A stretch of 28,218 nt of DNA from JAGGAG01 sp031402225. GTDB taxonomy: Bacteria; Gemmatimonadota; Gemmatimonadetes; Gemmatimonadales; GWC2-71-9. The DNA lies in contig JANNSD010000163.1 in NCBI GenBank assembly GCA_031402225.1, forward strand, positions 1 through 28,218, given 5' to 3'. A model generated the notes under the pieces. It searched no databases, was not told where the DNA came from, and worked only from the letters and a program-made list of their open reading frames with translations. A program made the translations under genes and the position numbers. Positions 1 through 6,478 of the stretch are shown piece by piece; positions within the stretch are counted from its first letter, which is position 1; each line of letters begins with the position of its first letter.

Positions 1-1
1 C

Positions 2-229
2 CTCACCCAGGCGGTGCAGGATGGCATGGGCTTCGAGCTCCTCGGCGTCAAGTCGGTCCGGGCGTTTGACGCCAACGTGGTCATCGTCTCGCTCGCGCTC
101 AAGGGCGAGGGCAGGGGACAGCGAGTCGTTGGCAGCTTTATTTCCGATACCGATGCCCCCCGGGGCGCTGCCCTTGCCGTCCTGAACGCCACCAACCGCG
201 TCCTGGGTAACAAGTTCTTCATGCGGTAG
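2..229 (+). CDS. C-terminal fragment of an unrecognised protein (5' end outside window)
   Basis: An open frame enters from the left edge (first full codon at 2) and stops with TAG at 227-229, giving about 75 residues. The GTG at 14 is only an internal codon: the frame is open to the edge with no Shine-Dalgarno site, so the true start probably lies upstream. The visible part reads as one compact alpha/beta domain with alternating hydrophobic strands (for example VVIVSLAL) and ends in a basic stretch, LGNKFFMR. I do not recognise the family and assign no function. It is followed by a repeat tract and a promoter-like site, so it is probably the last gene of its unit. Confidence 0.55.
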   Translation, partial: LTQAVQDGMGFELLGVKSVRAFDANVVIVSLALKGEGRGQRVVGSFISDTDAPRGAALAVLNATNRVLGNKFFMR

Positions 230-250
230 TCTCTGGCCCTTTGCCACGGC

Positions 251-351
251 CCGTCTCCCGTCTTCCGTCTCCCGTCTTCCGTCTCCCGTCTCCCGTCTTC
301 CGTCTCCCGTCTCCCGTCTCCCGTCTTCCGTCTCCCGTCTCCCGTCTCCCG
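251..351. repeat. Heptamer tandem repeat, 14 copies of CCGTCTY
   Basis: Fourteen uninterrupted copies of a 7-base unit, CCGTCTC or CCGTCTT, run from 251 to 348, followed by a partial CCG. The variant ending in T occupies copies 2, 4, 7 and 11, and all others end in C. One strand is a strong pyrimidine tract. It sits between the stop of the first gene and the promoter-like site of the transglycosylase gene. A frame can be read through it (Arg-Leu-Pro-Ser-Pro-Val repeats) but only because 7-mers without stops stay open, so I do not call it a gene. Confidence 0.95.
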
Positions 352-387
352 AACCAACCCCATTCATCCCAACGCTTACCTGTCTGT

Positions 388-404
388 CTGGCACGGTTGT
401 CGCT
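388..404 (+). promoter_or_regulatory. Candidate sigma-54 (-24/-12) promoter
   Basis: CTGGCACGGTTGTCGCT matches the RpoN consensus YTGGCACGRNNNTTGCW with one mismatch (TCGC for TTGC). The GG is at 390-391 and the GC at 402-403, the correct 10-base separation. Transcription would begin near 414, leaving a leader of about 43 bases before the ATG at 457. No enhancer-binding site is evident in the repeat upstream. Chance occurrence is possible. Confidence 0.4.
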
Positions 405-456
405 AGATTATTTCGGGGTCAGTACACGAGGATTTTGAGGACGAGGGGAGGTCTTG

Positions 457-2223
457 ATGCGTCGTTTTTCACTGAGCCTGCTGCTGGCAGGGGCTGTCGG
501 TTGTGCCGGGAAGGCCACGGTGCAGCCATCGCCCCAGGTCGCCAAGGCCGGGCCCCGCATCGCCCCCACCTCCGTCACGGTGGCGCCCGCGCCCGCGCCG
601 CTCGATTCCAGCCAGGTCTCTGCGATCACCCGCGACGTCAATCTCGCCGCCGCCGACTCCGCCGCCGATGAGGCTGTGCTCGACCAGCTCGCCGCCGCCC
701 ATCCCGACGTCGCCTCCGATGACGAGCTCCCTCCGGTGCCGGTCTCCTGGGACATTGACGTTACCACCTACGGCGACCATGAGCGGGTGCAGTTCTACCT
801 GAATTTCTTCGAGCAACAGGCGCAGCCCCGCTTCCAGATCTGGATCGAGCGGATGCCGGTGTATGAGCCGATGATCCGCCAGAAGCTGGAGGCGGCCAAC
901 ATGCCGACCGACCTCGTATATCTGGCCCTCATTGAGAGCGGTTTTTCGAACTCGGCCATCAGCCGCACTCGTGCCGTCGGCATGTGGCAGTTCATGCCGC
1001 GCACCGGCAAGGAGTATGGGCTGCGGATCGACAGCTGGGTGGATGAACGGCGCGATCCGGTGAAGGCAACCGACGCCGCCCTCGAGTTCCTCTCCGACCT
1101 GTATCAGCGCTTCGGCTCGTACTACCTCGCGGCCGCCGCGTACAATGCCGGCGGCGGCAAGATCTCGCGCGGCCTCAAGCGCGTGGGCGCGAAGCCGACC
1201 GTCAGCCAGGCCTCGTCGACGGCCTCGGTCGACGGCGAGGAGGCGCTAAGCGAGGACGAGGATGAGGGCTTCTCCGACGCTGACTTCTTCAAGCTCTACG
1301 ACACCAAGCACATCCGGCGCGAAACCAAGGACTACGTCCCCAAGCTCATTGCGGCGGCGCGCATCGCGAAGGAGCCTGAGCGCTACGGCTTCATGCCCGC
1401 GCCGGCCAGTATCAGGCCGTTTCCGCTTGATTCGCTCATCGTGAGCGGCATGATCGGTCTCGACGTGGTGGCCCAGTTGGCGGACACGTCGCTGGGCCAT
1501 ATCCGCGACCTGAACCCGCAGTTCCTCCGCTACGCCACGCCGCCGGGCACCTCGTCGGTCGTGCGGGTGCCGCACGGTCGTCAGGCTTCAACCCAGGCGG
1601 CGTACAATGCGCTGCCAGCCGCAGAGCGCGTCACCTTCGCGTACTACACCGCGAAGAAGGGTGACACACCGTCCAAGGTCGCCCAGCACTACGGCGTACC
1701 GGTCGGCTTCATCTACCAGGCGAATCCGTGGATGCGCTCCGGGAGCACGATCAAGGCGGGCAAGCAGGTGGTCGTGCCCACCGGCGGTAGTGCGAGTGTG
1801 GAGGTCGCGCGGGCGGTTTCCACCGTGCGCGAGTCCCCCGATCGCGGCAGCAGCCGGGGTGGCTACCACACCGTCCGGAAGGGCGAGACGCTGGGCGGCA
1901 TCGCCAAGCGCTACCACATGAGCACGGCGCAGCTCAAGTCATGGAACGGCCTGGAGGGCAACACCATCCGCGTTGGCCAGAAGCTCCGTGTGTCCGGTGG
2001 CGCCAAGCGGGCCCCGAGCCAGGTCGCCTCCCGCGATCACGCCAAGGGCGGCGGCGCCACTAGCGGCGGCAGCAGCACCGTCAAGTACAAGGTCCGGAGC
2101 GGCGACACCCTGTCCGGCATCGCGAAGCAGCACGGCGTCAGCGTGGCCTCCATCAAGCAGGTCAACAACCTGAGCGGTGGGCTCAAGGCCGGGACGACGA
2201 TCAGGATACCGAAAAAGGCGTGA
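457..2223 (+). CDS. mltD: Membrane-bound lytic murein transglycosylase D, lipoprotein with three LysM domains
   Basis: MltD-type enzymes cleave the glycan strands of peptidoglycan to 1,6-anhydro-muropeptides from the periplasmic face of the outer membrane. The product (588 aa) begins with a short signal peptide and a lipobox-like AVGC, with Cys16 as the likely lipidated residue. A proline/alanine-rich linker follows, then an SLT domain at about residues 130-245 with catalytic Glu160 in ALIESGF, the GMWQFMPRTG motif and the AAAYNAG motif. Three LysM peptidoglycan-binding repeats lie at about 395-440, 470-512 and 543-587. ATG 457 is preferred to TTG 454 because GGAGG at 447-451 is 5 bases away. 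An acidic insert (about residues 260-275) interrupts the end of the SLT region. A terminator follows directly. Confidence 0.93.
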   Translation: MRRFSLSLLLAGAVGCAGKATVQPSPQVAKAGPRIAPTSVTVAPAPAPLDSSQVSAITRDVNLAAADSAADEAVLDQLAAAHPDVASDDELPPVPVSWDIDVTTYGDHERVQFYLNFFEQQAQPRFQIWIERMPVYEPMIRQKLEAANMPTDLVYLALIESGFSNSAISRTRAVGMWQFMPRTGKEYGLRIDSWVDERRDPVKATDAALEFLSDLYQRFGSYYLAAAAYNAGGGKISRGLKRVGAKPTVSQASSTASVDGEEALSEDEDEGFSDADFFKLYDTKHIRRETKDYVPKLIAAARIAKEPERYGFMPAPASIRPFPLDSLIVSGMIGLDVVAQLADTSLGHIRDLNPQFLRYATPPGTSSVVRVPHGRQASTQAAYNALPAAERVTFAYYTAKKGDTPSKVAQHYGVPVGFIYQANPWMRSGSTIKAGKQVVVPTGGSASVEVARAVSTVRESPDRGSSRGGYHTVRKGETLGGIAKRYHMSTAQLKSWNGLEGNTIRVGQKLRVSGGAKRAPSQVASRDHAKGGGATSGGSSTVKYKVRSGDTLSGIAKQHGVSVASIKQVNNLSGGLKAGTTIRIPKKA

Positions 2224-2334
2224 GGACGTGAGGACGTGAAGTAGGCTAGAAAGACAAAGGGGCAGCCTTACCGGCCGCCCCTTCGCCTTTTCCACCACGT
2301 CACGTCCTCACGTCCTCACGCTCACGTCCTCACG
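2221..2334. repeat. Nested 19-bp inverted repeat of GAGGACGT units around the terminator
   Basis: Bases 2221-2239 (two GAGGACGT-like units, starting in the mltD stop codon) are perfectly complementary to 2300-2318. A third unit extends the right arm to about 2334. The terminator hairpin at 2257-2283 is nested inside the loop. The unit is the same CACGTCCT/CGTCCTCA motif seen at 14142-14187 and, in degenerate form, at 3587-3611 and 8818-8853. Confidence 0.85.
2257..2292. terminator. Bidirectional intrinsic terminator between convergent transglycosylase genes
   Basis: The stem AGGGGCAGCC (2258-2267) pairs with GGCCGCCCCT (2273-2282) with one A-C mismatch, extended by an A-T pair, around the loop TTACC. 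It is followed by CGCCTTTT on the plus strand. The opposite strand has CTTTGTCTTT after the same hairpin. It lies between the stops at 2223 (+) and 2352 (-), so it can serve both genes. Confidence 0.75.
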
Positions 2335-2351
2335 CCAGCGGGTCACGCCCC

Positions 2352-3062
2352 TCAGGTACCAAGCTCGCGAGCGCGCTGCTGCATGGCGGGCGTGACCCGC
2401 TTCGGCTGATACCCCCGCAGCACCGCATTCTCATACCCGTTCGACGGGTCGCCGCCATCGGCGACGATCTGGTTCACCCTCCCCGGACCACGGTTATAGG
2501 CCAGCAGCGCCAACTCGTAATCGTGCCGGTACTGCTTGAGCAGGTCGTTCAGGAACCGGAACCCGATGCGCAGGTTCACGTCCCGCTGGTACAGCGCCTT
2601 CTCGTCCAGCGACGCATCGTAGAAGCGCGCCGTGGGCAGCTGCACCTGGGTGAAGCCGATCGCGTTCATGGTGCTCTTCGCGCCTGGCTTGAAGTTGCTC
2701 TCGACCTTCACCAGCCGGAACGCCAGCTGGGGGTCGATCCCTTCCTGCAGTGCGATATCGTAGATCGCCGTGGCCAAGTCGGCCGGGATCTGGTAGCGCG
2801 CCGAATAGCCGAGAATGGCTTCCGCGCGATCGAGCTTGAGCGTGAGCAGGGCCGCAGTGCCGTCAAAGGACGGAGCCGTGGAGACTGCTGGAACAATCGT
2901 CGTCGCCTCGAGGGAGGGGGACGGCGGCGCCACCTCAGTCTGCGACCGGCGTGACCAACCGCCGATGGCGCTGATGAGGAGTGCACCGGCCAGCAGCGCA
3001 CCTGCGCGCGCAAGCGGTCCTCGACGCCAATTCGGGCGCGGCAGACTGGTCGGGAACTTCAT
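2352..3062 (-). CDS. Membrane-anchored lytic transglycosylase (SLT domain)
   Basis: A 236-residue protein with a basic N-terminus and one hydrophobic segment (about 18-35), then a variable linker and a Slt-family catalytic domain at about 95-220. The catalytic acid is probably Glu121 in VKVESNF, followed by the AIGFTQVQLPTA stretch (replacing the usual GAMGLMQ) and LLAYNRGPGRVN. The enzyme should cut peptidoglycan in the periplasm from an inner-membrane anchor. The ATG is set by an excellent AAGGAGG 6 bases upstream. It lies 39 bases after moaC on the same strand and may be read from the holB-moaC transcript. It converges on mltD, so two transglycosylases of different anchoring share one terminator. 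Confidence 0.88.
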   Translation of the reverse strand: MKFPTSLPRPNWRRGPLARAGALLAGALLISAIGGWSRRSQTEVAPPSPSLEATTIVPAVSTAPSFDGTAALLTLKLDRAEAILGYSARYQIPADLATAIYDIALQEGIDPQLAFRLVKVESNFKPGAKSTMNAIGFTQVQLPTARFYDASLDEKALYQRDVNLRIGFRFLNDLLKQYRHDYELALLAYNRGPGRVNQIVADGGDPSNGYENAVLRGYQPKRVTPAMQQRARELGT

Positions 3063-3101
3063 GTCGTACCTCCTTGCTGTCGTTGAACGGCAGCGGACAG
3101 G

Positions 3102-3599
3102 TCAGGGCCCCTTGCGGTACCAATCGCCCCGGGTTCCCCCGGTCTTGCTGACCAGCCGGATCTCGTCGATGACCATGCTCCGGTCGACCGACTTGACCAT
3201 GTCGTAGACGGTGAGACACGCCACTGAGACTGCCGTGAGCGCCTCCATCTCGACACCGGTGCGGCCGGTGAGGCTGGCGGAGGCGATGATGCGCACCCCC
3301 GGCAGTGACTCATCCAGCCGCGCCTCCACCGTGACCACATCCAGCGCCAGCGGATGGCAGAGGGGGATCAGCTCCCCCGTCTTCTTCGCTGCCATCACCC
3401 CGGCCAGCTCGGCCACGGCAAGTACGTCACCCTTCTCTACTGCGCGATCCGACACCAGCCGGAACGCGTCCATCGACATCTGCACCGCACCCTCGGCCAC
3501 TGCGGTACGCTGCGTCGCAGGCTTGCCACCCACATCTACCATCCGCGCGCGTCCCGCTTCATCCAGGTGCGTCAGCCCCAAAGCTTCGTCACGACTCAC
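3102..3599 (-). CDS. moaC: Cyclic pyranopterin monophosphate synthase MoaC
   Basis: MoaC converts the MoaA product (3',8-cyclo-7,8-dihydro-GTP) to cyclic pyranopterin monophosphate, the first tetrahydropyranopterin of molybdenum cofactor synthesis. The 165-residue length is normal for the family. Visible signatures are HLDEAGRARMVDVGGK at the N-terminus, IPLCHPL (Cys81-His82), TGVEMEALTAVSVACLT, and YDMVKSVDR with Asp133 and Lys136 at the catalytic positions. The GTG start (3597-3599) overlaps the TGA of holB as GTGA, indicating translational coupling. No other molybdopterin gene is visible nearby, so its place behind a DNA polymerase gene is simple packing rather than a pathway cluster. Confidence 0.96.
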   Translation of the reverse strand: MSRDEALGLTHLDEAGRARMVDVGGKPATQRTAVAEGAVQMSMDAFRLVSDRAVEKGDVLAVAELAGVMAAKKTGELIPLCHPLALDVVTVEARLDESLPGVRIIASASLTGRTGVEMEALTAVSVACLTVYDMVKSVDRSMVIDEIRLVSKTGGTRGDWYRKGP

Positions 3600-4702
3600 G
3601 ACTCACGACTTCCAAGGCAAACCGCCAGGTCCTCGGTCAACACCGCCACCAGCAGCTGCGGATTCACGTTGCCCTGTGCCGCCTCGCGCGCCGCCGAGAC
3701 GTGTCGCTGCGCCTCGAGCAATCGGGACACCGGTCGCGGGGCCCTGAGCGCGGCAGGCAGGGCGCGGCGCGGTGTCATGCCGCTCGCGGCGCGTGCTGCG
3801 TCGCCCAGGGTCTGCTCCAGCGCATCGAGCATCGCGCTGAAATCGCCCCGCGCCGCCCAGGGACTCTGCTTCAGCACCCGCTCGGCCCGCGGCACCGAAC
3901 CCTGCAGCGCGACATCCACCAGGTCGGCCGCTGCAGCATACGACTTGGCGCCGGCATCGCTCGCACTGATCGCGGCACCAATCGACCCCTCAGCGGTGCG
4001 CACCCGCTCCTCGAGTGCGGCGCCGGACAACGTCGGCTTGAGCTCCGCACCCAGGAATTGCCTCACCTCGGCGTCCGTCAGCCGCCCCAGTCGCACCGGT
4101 ACCACCCGCGACTGGATGGTCGGCAGCAGCCGCCCCGCGTCCGTCGCCGTGAGTAGAACCCAGGTGTTCGCCGGCGGCTCCTCCAGCAGCTTGAGGAGTG
4201 CGTTCGCTGCGGCGTCCTGGCCTGGTTCCGTCCCCAGTGCGAGTCGCTCTGCATGCCCGATGATGAAGACTTTCGGGCCACCCTCCACCGACTTGAGTAC
4301 GGCCCTCCGGTGGATCAGCCGGACCGTGGCCAGCGGATGGATCGCCATCCCATCGAGCGCGCCGTACAGCGGACTCTTCCGCCGCTCGGCGATGATCTCG
4401 CCGATCAACTCCGCCGCCTCGTCGACCTGCTTGTCGGCATCGGTGGCCTTGGGCCGCAGGATCGGTACGATCCAGTGCAAGTCCGCATGCCCCAGATCCG
4501 TTACCAGGCGGCATCCTCTGCACTTGCCACAAGGCCCCTGCTTCTCACAGAGCAACAGCTGCCCCAGCCACAACGCCAACCGCTGCCTGCCGACGCCCTC
4601 CGCCCCCTCGAACAAGAGGACCTGGGGCATCCGGCCGCCTCGCACAGCATCCCCCAGCCGCTCCCGGACTGCCTTGTGACCAATCAGGGGTGCCATAGCC
4701 AT
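3596..4702 (-). CDS. holB: DNA polymerase III delta' subunit
   Basis: The delta' subunit is the stator of the clamp loader that opens the beta clamp. The protein (368 aa from ATG 4702) starts with the typical PLIGHKAVRERL...RMPQVLLFEG. It has a P-loop-like GAEGVGRQR at about 33-41 that lacks the Lys-Thr of a working Walker A, as expected for delta'. A zinc-binding cluster follows, with Cys52, Cys58, Cys61 and Cys64, then KVFIIGHAERL, NALLKLLEEPPANTW and TIQSRVVPVRL. TTG 4705 and ATG 4696 are alternative starts, and no clear ribosome-binding site decides between them. It heads the operon holB-moaC-transglycosylase. A TTGACA at 4765-4770 on this strand may belong to its promoter. Confidence 0.93.
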   Translation of the reverse strand: MAMAPLIGHKAVRERLGDAVRGGRMPQVLLFEGAEGVGRQRLALWLGQLLLCEKQGPCGKCRGCRLVTDLGHADLHWIVPILRPKATDADKQVDEAAELIGEIIAERRKSPLYGALDGMAIHPLATVRLIHRRAVLKSVEGGPKVFIIGHAERLALGTEPGQDAAANALLKLLEEPPANTWVLLTATDAGRLLPTIQSRVVPVRLGRLTDAEVRQFLGAELKPTLSGAALEERVRTAEGSIGAAISASDAGAKSYAAAADLVDVALQGSVPRAERVLKQSPWAARGDFSAMLDALEQTLGDAARAASGMTPRRALPAALRAPRPVSRLLEAQRHVSAAREAAQGNVNPQLLVAVLTEDLAVCLGSRES

Positions 4703-4741
4703 CAACCAATATCGCTTGTTCCGGGCCAGAATGGAAGAGGC

Positions 4742-4792
4742 GAAAAAACGTGTAACACGTTGCTTGTCAACATGTTACAGTGACACTGTGAT
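4742..4792. promoter_or_regulatory. Candidate divergent promoters with operator-like palindromes
   Basis: TTGTCAA at 4764-4770 provides a -35-like TTGTCA on the plus strand and a consensus TTGACA on the minus strand. The plus strand has TGTGAT at 4787-4792 after 17 bases, and the minus strand has only a poor -10 (TTTTTC, 4742-4747). Odd-centred palindromes lie on each side: CGTGT-A-ACACG (4749-4759) and ACAGTG-A-CACTGT (4777-4789). The symmetry suggests a repressor-controlled region serving holB leftward and an unknown transcript rightward. The weak -10 elements limit confidence. Confidence 0.3.
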
Positions 4793-4927
4793 CGAAATTG
4801 CTTGGAAAGGTTACAGTTCGAATCCAAGCGCAACAAGAGTGAATGCTCGCATGCTTACGGCGGCCTGGATGGCAGGCAGGCTGGCCCAGAAATGCTTGTG
4901 ATAGAACCAGTTGTGGAGGGAGTCAAA

Positions 4928-5023
4928 ATGACGCGAGTCGGTCGACCATTCGTGGCAGGGGAGGGGGAGGGAGTGCCCGAAGAGGCGAGCAAGCGCTCAC
5001 ATGTGAATAACTCAACATTTTGA
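4928..5023 (+). CDS. Possible 31-residue small protein (unrecognised)
   Basis: ATG 4928 is preceded by GGAGGG at 4915-4920 with 7 bases of spacing, one of the best ribosome-binding sites in the window. The frame runs 31 codons to TGA 5021-5023. The product is hydrophilic and charged (it contains GEGEGVPEEASKR) and matches no family I know. It would lie in the leader of a transcript from the palindrome-flanked promoter at 4764-4792. The frame can be extended upstream to 4802, but without a supporting start. The reading could be accidental, because short purine-rich runs that resemble Shine-Dalgarno sites are common. Confidence 0.2.
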   Translation: MTRVGRPFVAGEGEGVPEEASKRSHVNNSTF

Positions 5024-5086
5024 CCATCAGAATTGTGGCGGCGAAGCAGAAGTGTCGCGACAGCTCCGCGCCAAAATGGCTCGGTC

Positions 5087-5115
5087 TTGCCCCCCTCTCA
5101 TGTGCTATTTAGGAT
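5087..5115 (+). promoter_or_regulatory. Candidate promoter of tRNA-Asn
   Basis: TTGCCC (5087-5092), a 17-base spacer and TAGGAT (5110-5115) precede the tRNA. The predicted start is near 5121-5123, a few bases before the mature 5' end at 5127, leaving a very short leader. Spacing is ideal, and each hexamer matches 4 of 6 consensus bases. Confidence 0.45.
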
Positions 5116-5126
5116 TGGCTCCGCTT

Positions 5127-5199
5127 TCCCGAGTAGCTCAGTTGGTAGAGCAGACGACTGTTAATCGTCGGGTCGCAGGTTCGAGTCCTGCCTCGGGAG
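5127..5199 (+). tRNA. tRNA-Asn (GTT)
   Basis: A complete cloverleaf can be drawn. The acceptor TCCCGAG (5127-5133) pairs with CTCGGGA (5192-5198), and the discriminator is G5199. The D arm is GCTC-AGTTGGTAGA-GC. The anticodon arm is GACGA-CTGTTAA-TCGTC with anticodon GTT, and the T arm is GCAGG-TTCGAGT-CCTGC. CCA is not encoded: CTTC follows. The gene stands alone with its own promoter-like site and a strong terminator 18 bases downstream. I found no repeat of its 3' end in the window that would mark an integrated element. Confidence 0.97.
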
Positions 5200-5217
5200 C
5201 TTCTATACTCGCACACA

Positions 5218-5250
5218 AAGAGGCCCGCATTATCGGGCCTCTTCGTATTT
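5218..5250. terminator. Intrinsic terminator after tRNA-Asn, probably bidirectional
   Basis: A perfect 10-bp stem, AAGAGGCCCG (5218-5227) with CGGGCCTCTT (5234-5243), has a 6-base loop CATTAT, and CGTATTT follows. It lies between the tRNA (+) and the stop of the small membrane protein at 5271 (-), so it can end both transcripts. Confidence 0.8.
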
Positions 5251-5270
5251 CCGGCAGTCCCTGCTTCGAC

Positions 5271-5657
5271 CTACTTGAGCCACAGGTAGAGGCCGATCAG
5301 TCCCATGATCAAGCCGCCTACCGCAATCGCGGTACCCGCACTGTCGCCGATCAGCAGGCCGCCGATCAACGCCGCGCCCCCAACGATGGCGAGCACCGGG
5401 CCGGTACCGTTCTTCCCCCGGCGCTGGTTGTCCCAGGTCATTTCAGTCGAGGCGTCATCGCTCACGCTGCTGTACCCGAGCGTGGCACTCGCGATCGTGG
5501 GACCGGCCACTGGCGCATCGATGATGGCTGGCGCGACAGGGGGAGCGACCTCGGCCAGTGCCGCGTCGGGCGTGGCCATCTGGGCCGCGAGGGGGGTGGA
5601 GCCGGCAAGGCACGTGATCGAGAGCAGCAGGACCAGCGAACGGACACGGCTCGGCAT
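5271..5657 (-). CDS. Small exported protein with glycine-rich membrane C-terminus, unknown function
   Basis: The protein has 128 residues. A classical signal peptide (basic MPSRVR, hydrophobic LVLLLSITCLAG, possible cleavage after PLAA) is followed by an alanine/proline-rich stretch and a short polar segment rich in charged residues. Two adjoining hydrophobic, glycine-rich segments then run to the end (about 88-104 and 108-126), finishing YLWLK. ATG 5657 is chosen because the signal peptide starts there and AGGA lies about 8 bases upstream. The longer frame to 6113 only overlaps the neighbouring SDR gene. I do not recognise the family. It lies 71 bases beyond the SDR stop and may be a separate transcript. 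Confidence 0.7.
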   Translation of the reverse strand: MPSRVRSLVLLLSITCLAGSTPLAAQMATPDAALAEVAPPVAPAIIDAPVAGPTIASATLGYSSVSDDASTEMTWDNQRRGKNGTGPVLAIVGGAALIGGLLIGDSAGTAIAVGGLIMGLIGLYLWLK

Positions 5658-5728
5658 AAGAGGGTTCCTGGGTTGGCGGTTGGACGGGCGTGTAAGGGGT
5701 ATACCGGGCAACCCGCCAATCGGCTCGC

Positions 5729-6457
5729 TCACCGGGCGGTTTCGGCCATCTCGTTGATCTCCCGATTCTCCAGCACATGTGTCGGCGCGCCATGGCGGGC
5801 CACCGCGATCATGGCGCGGCCGACGCGCTCCGTGCTCGTGATGTACCGGGGAAAGAGGCGGTCCAGCAGCGGGTACAGCGGACCCATCACCGCATAGATC
5901 GCGCGGTACCATACGGTGTTCGACCTGATGCCGTGCATCGGCTGGATGTAGCCCGGCCGGAACATGTACGTCGCGCGGAACGGGAGCGCACTGACCGCGT
6001 TCTCCGTGGCACCCTTCACCCGGGCCCACATGCTGCTGCCACGCTCGCTGCGGTCGGTCCCCGTGCCCGACACATAGACGAACGTCATCCCGGGATTCCG
6101 CTCCGCCAGGCACCGCGCGACCACGATCGTGAGGTCGAAGGTCACGCGTCGGTACGCCGCCTCCGTCATCCCCACAGCCGACACGCCGAGGCAGAAGAAG
6201 CAGGCGTCGTAGCCATCCAGCGTCTGGCCGAGCGTCGGCACCGCGAAGAGATCAGCCAGCAGCACCTCGCGCACCTTCGCGTGCGGCGGCCCCGTCGCCC
6301 GTCGACCGATGACGAGAACCTGCGCGATGCCCGGGTCACGCAGGCACTCGCGCAGCACGCCCTGGCCAACCATGCCGGTGGCGCCGAACAAGATGACCTT
6401 TAGTTGCGTCGGTGCCTCGAGGGGTTGCGGAACAGGTGCGGGAAGGTCGTCGGTCAT
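5729..6457 (-). CDS. NAD(P)H-binding atypical short-chain dehydrogenase-like protein
   Basis: A 242-residue Rossmann protein. After a proline-rich N-terminus, the dinucleotide motif GATGMVGQG occurs at about 26-34, followed by VIGRRATG, which contains an Arg pair suited to NADP. Next come CFFCLGVSAVG, FVYVSGTGTD and a segment resembling the atypical or extended SDR families (NmrA/YbjT/HTATIP2-like). The classical YxxxK catalytic pair is not apparent, so it may be a redox sensor or an uncharacterised reductase rather than a typical dehydrogenase. The ATG has GGAG upstream. It follows the GNAT gene by 21 bases on the same strand, and the two are likely cotranscribed. Confidence 0.85.
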   Translation of the reverse strand: MTDDLPAPVPQPLEAPTQLKVILFGATGMVGQGVLRECLRDPGIAQVLVIGRRATGPPHAKVREVLLADLFAVPTLGQTLDGYDACFFCLGVSAVGMTEAAYRRVTFDLTIVVARCLAERNPGMTFVYVSGTGTDRSERGSSMWARVKGATENAVSALPFRATYMFRPGYIQPMHGIRSNTVWYRAIYAVMGPLYPLLDRLFPRYITSTERVGRAMIAVARHGAPTHVLENREINEMAETAR

Positions 6458-6478
6458 CGCAAGGCTCCTGACTGGTGT

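Larger units (their letters stand above)
4706..5126. other. AT-rich intergenic island between holB and tRNA-Asn
   Basis: This is the longest stretch without a convincing gene. Hand counting gives 53 G+C in the 120 bases 4741-4860 (44%), against clearly GC-rich flanks. It contains two short palindromes (4749-4759 and 4777-4789) around back-to-back promoter-like hexamers. GTTACAG occurs twice in direct orientation (4774-4780 and 4810-4816) and its complement TGTAAC once. There is a 7-bp hairpin, GCTTGGA/TCCAAGC (4800-4806 and 4823-4829), and one short frame with a strong Shine-Dalgarno site (4928-5023). I see no transposase, integrase or known RNA fold. Confidence 0.6.

Noticed and set aside
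251..351. Possible CRISPR array
   Set aside because: The units are 7 bases, contiguous and without spacers, and no cas gene is present.
241..438. A 65-codon frame of repeating Arg-Leu-Pro-Ser-Pro-Val
   Set aside because: It is a read-through of the heptamer repeat, without a start signal or a protein-like sequence outside the repeat.
4800..4829. Possible degenerate tRNA or tmRNA fragment (AGTTCGAATCC resembles a T-loop)
   Set aside because: The bases flanking the T-loop-like sequence do not pair as a T stem, and no acceptor, D or anticodon arm can be drawn. The surrounding 7-bp hairpin is a simple stem.
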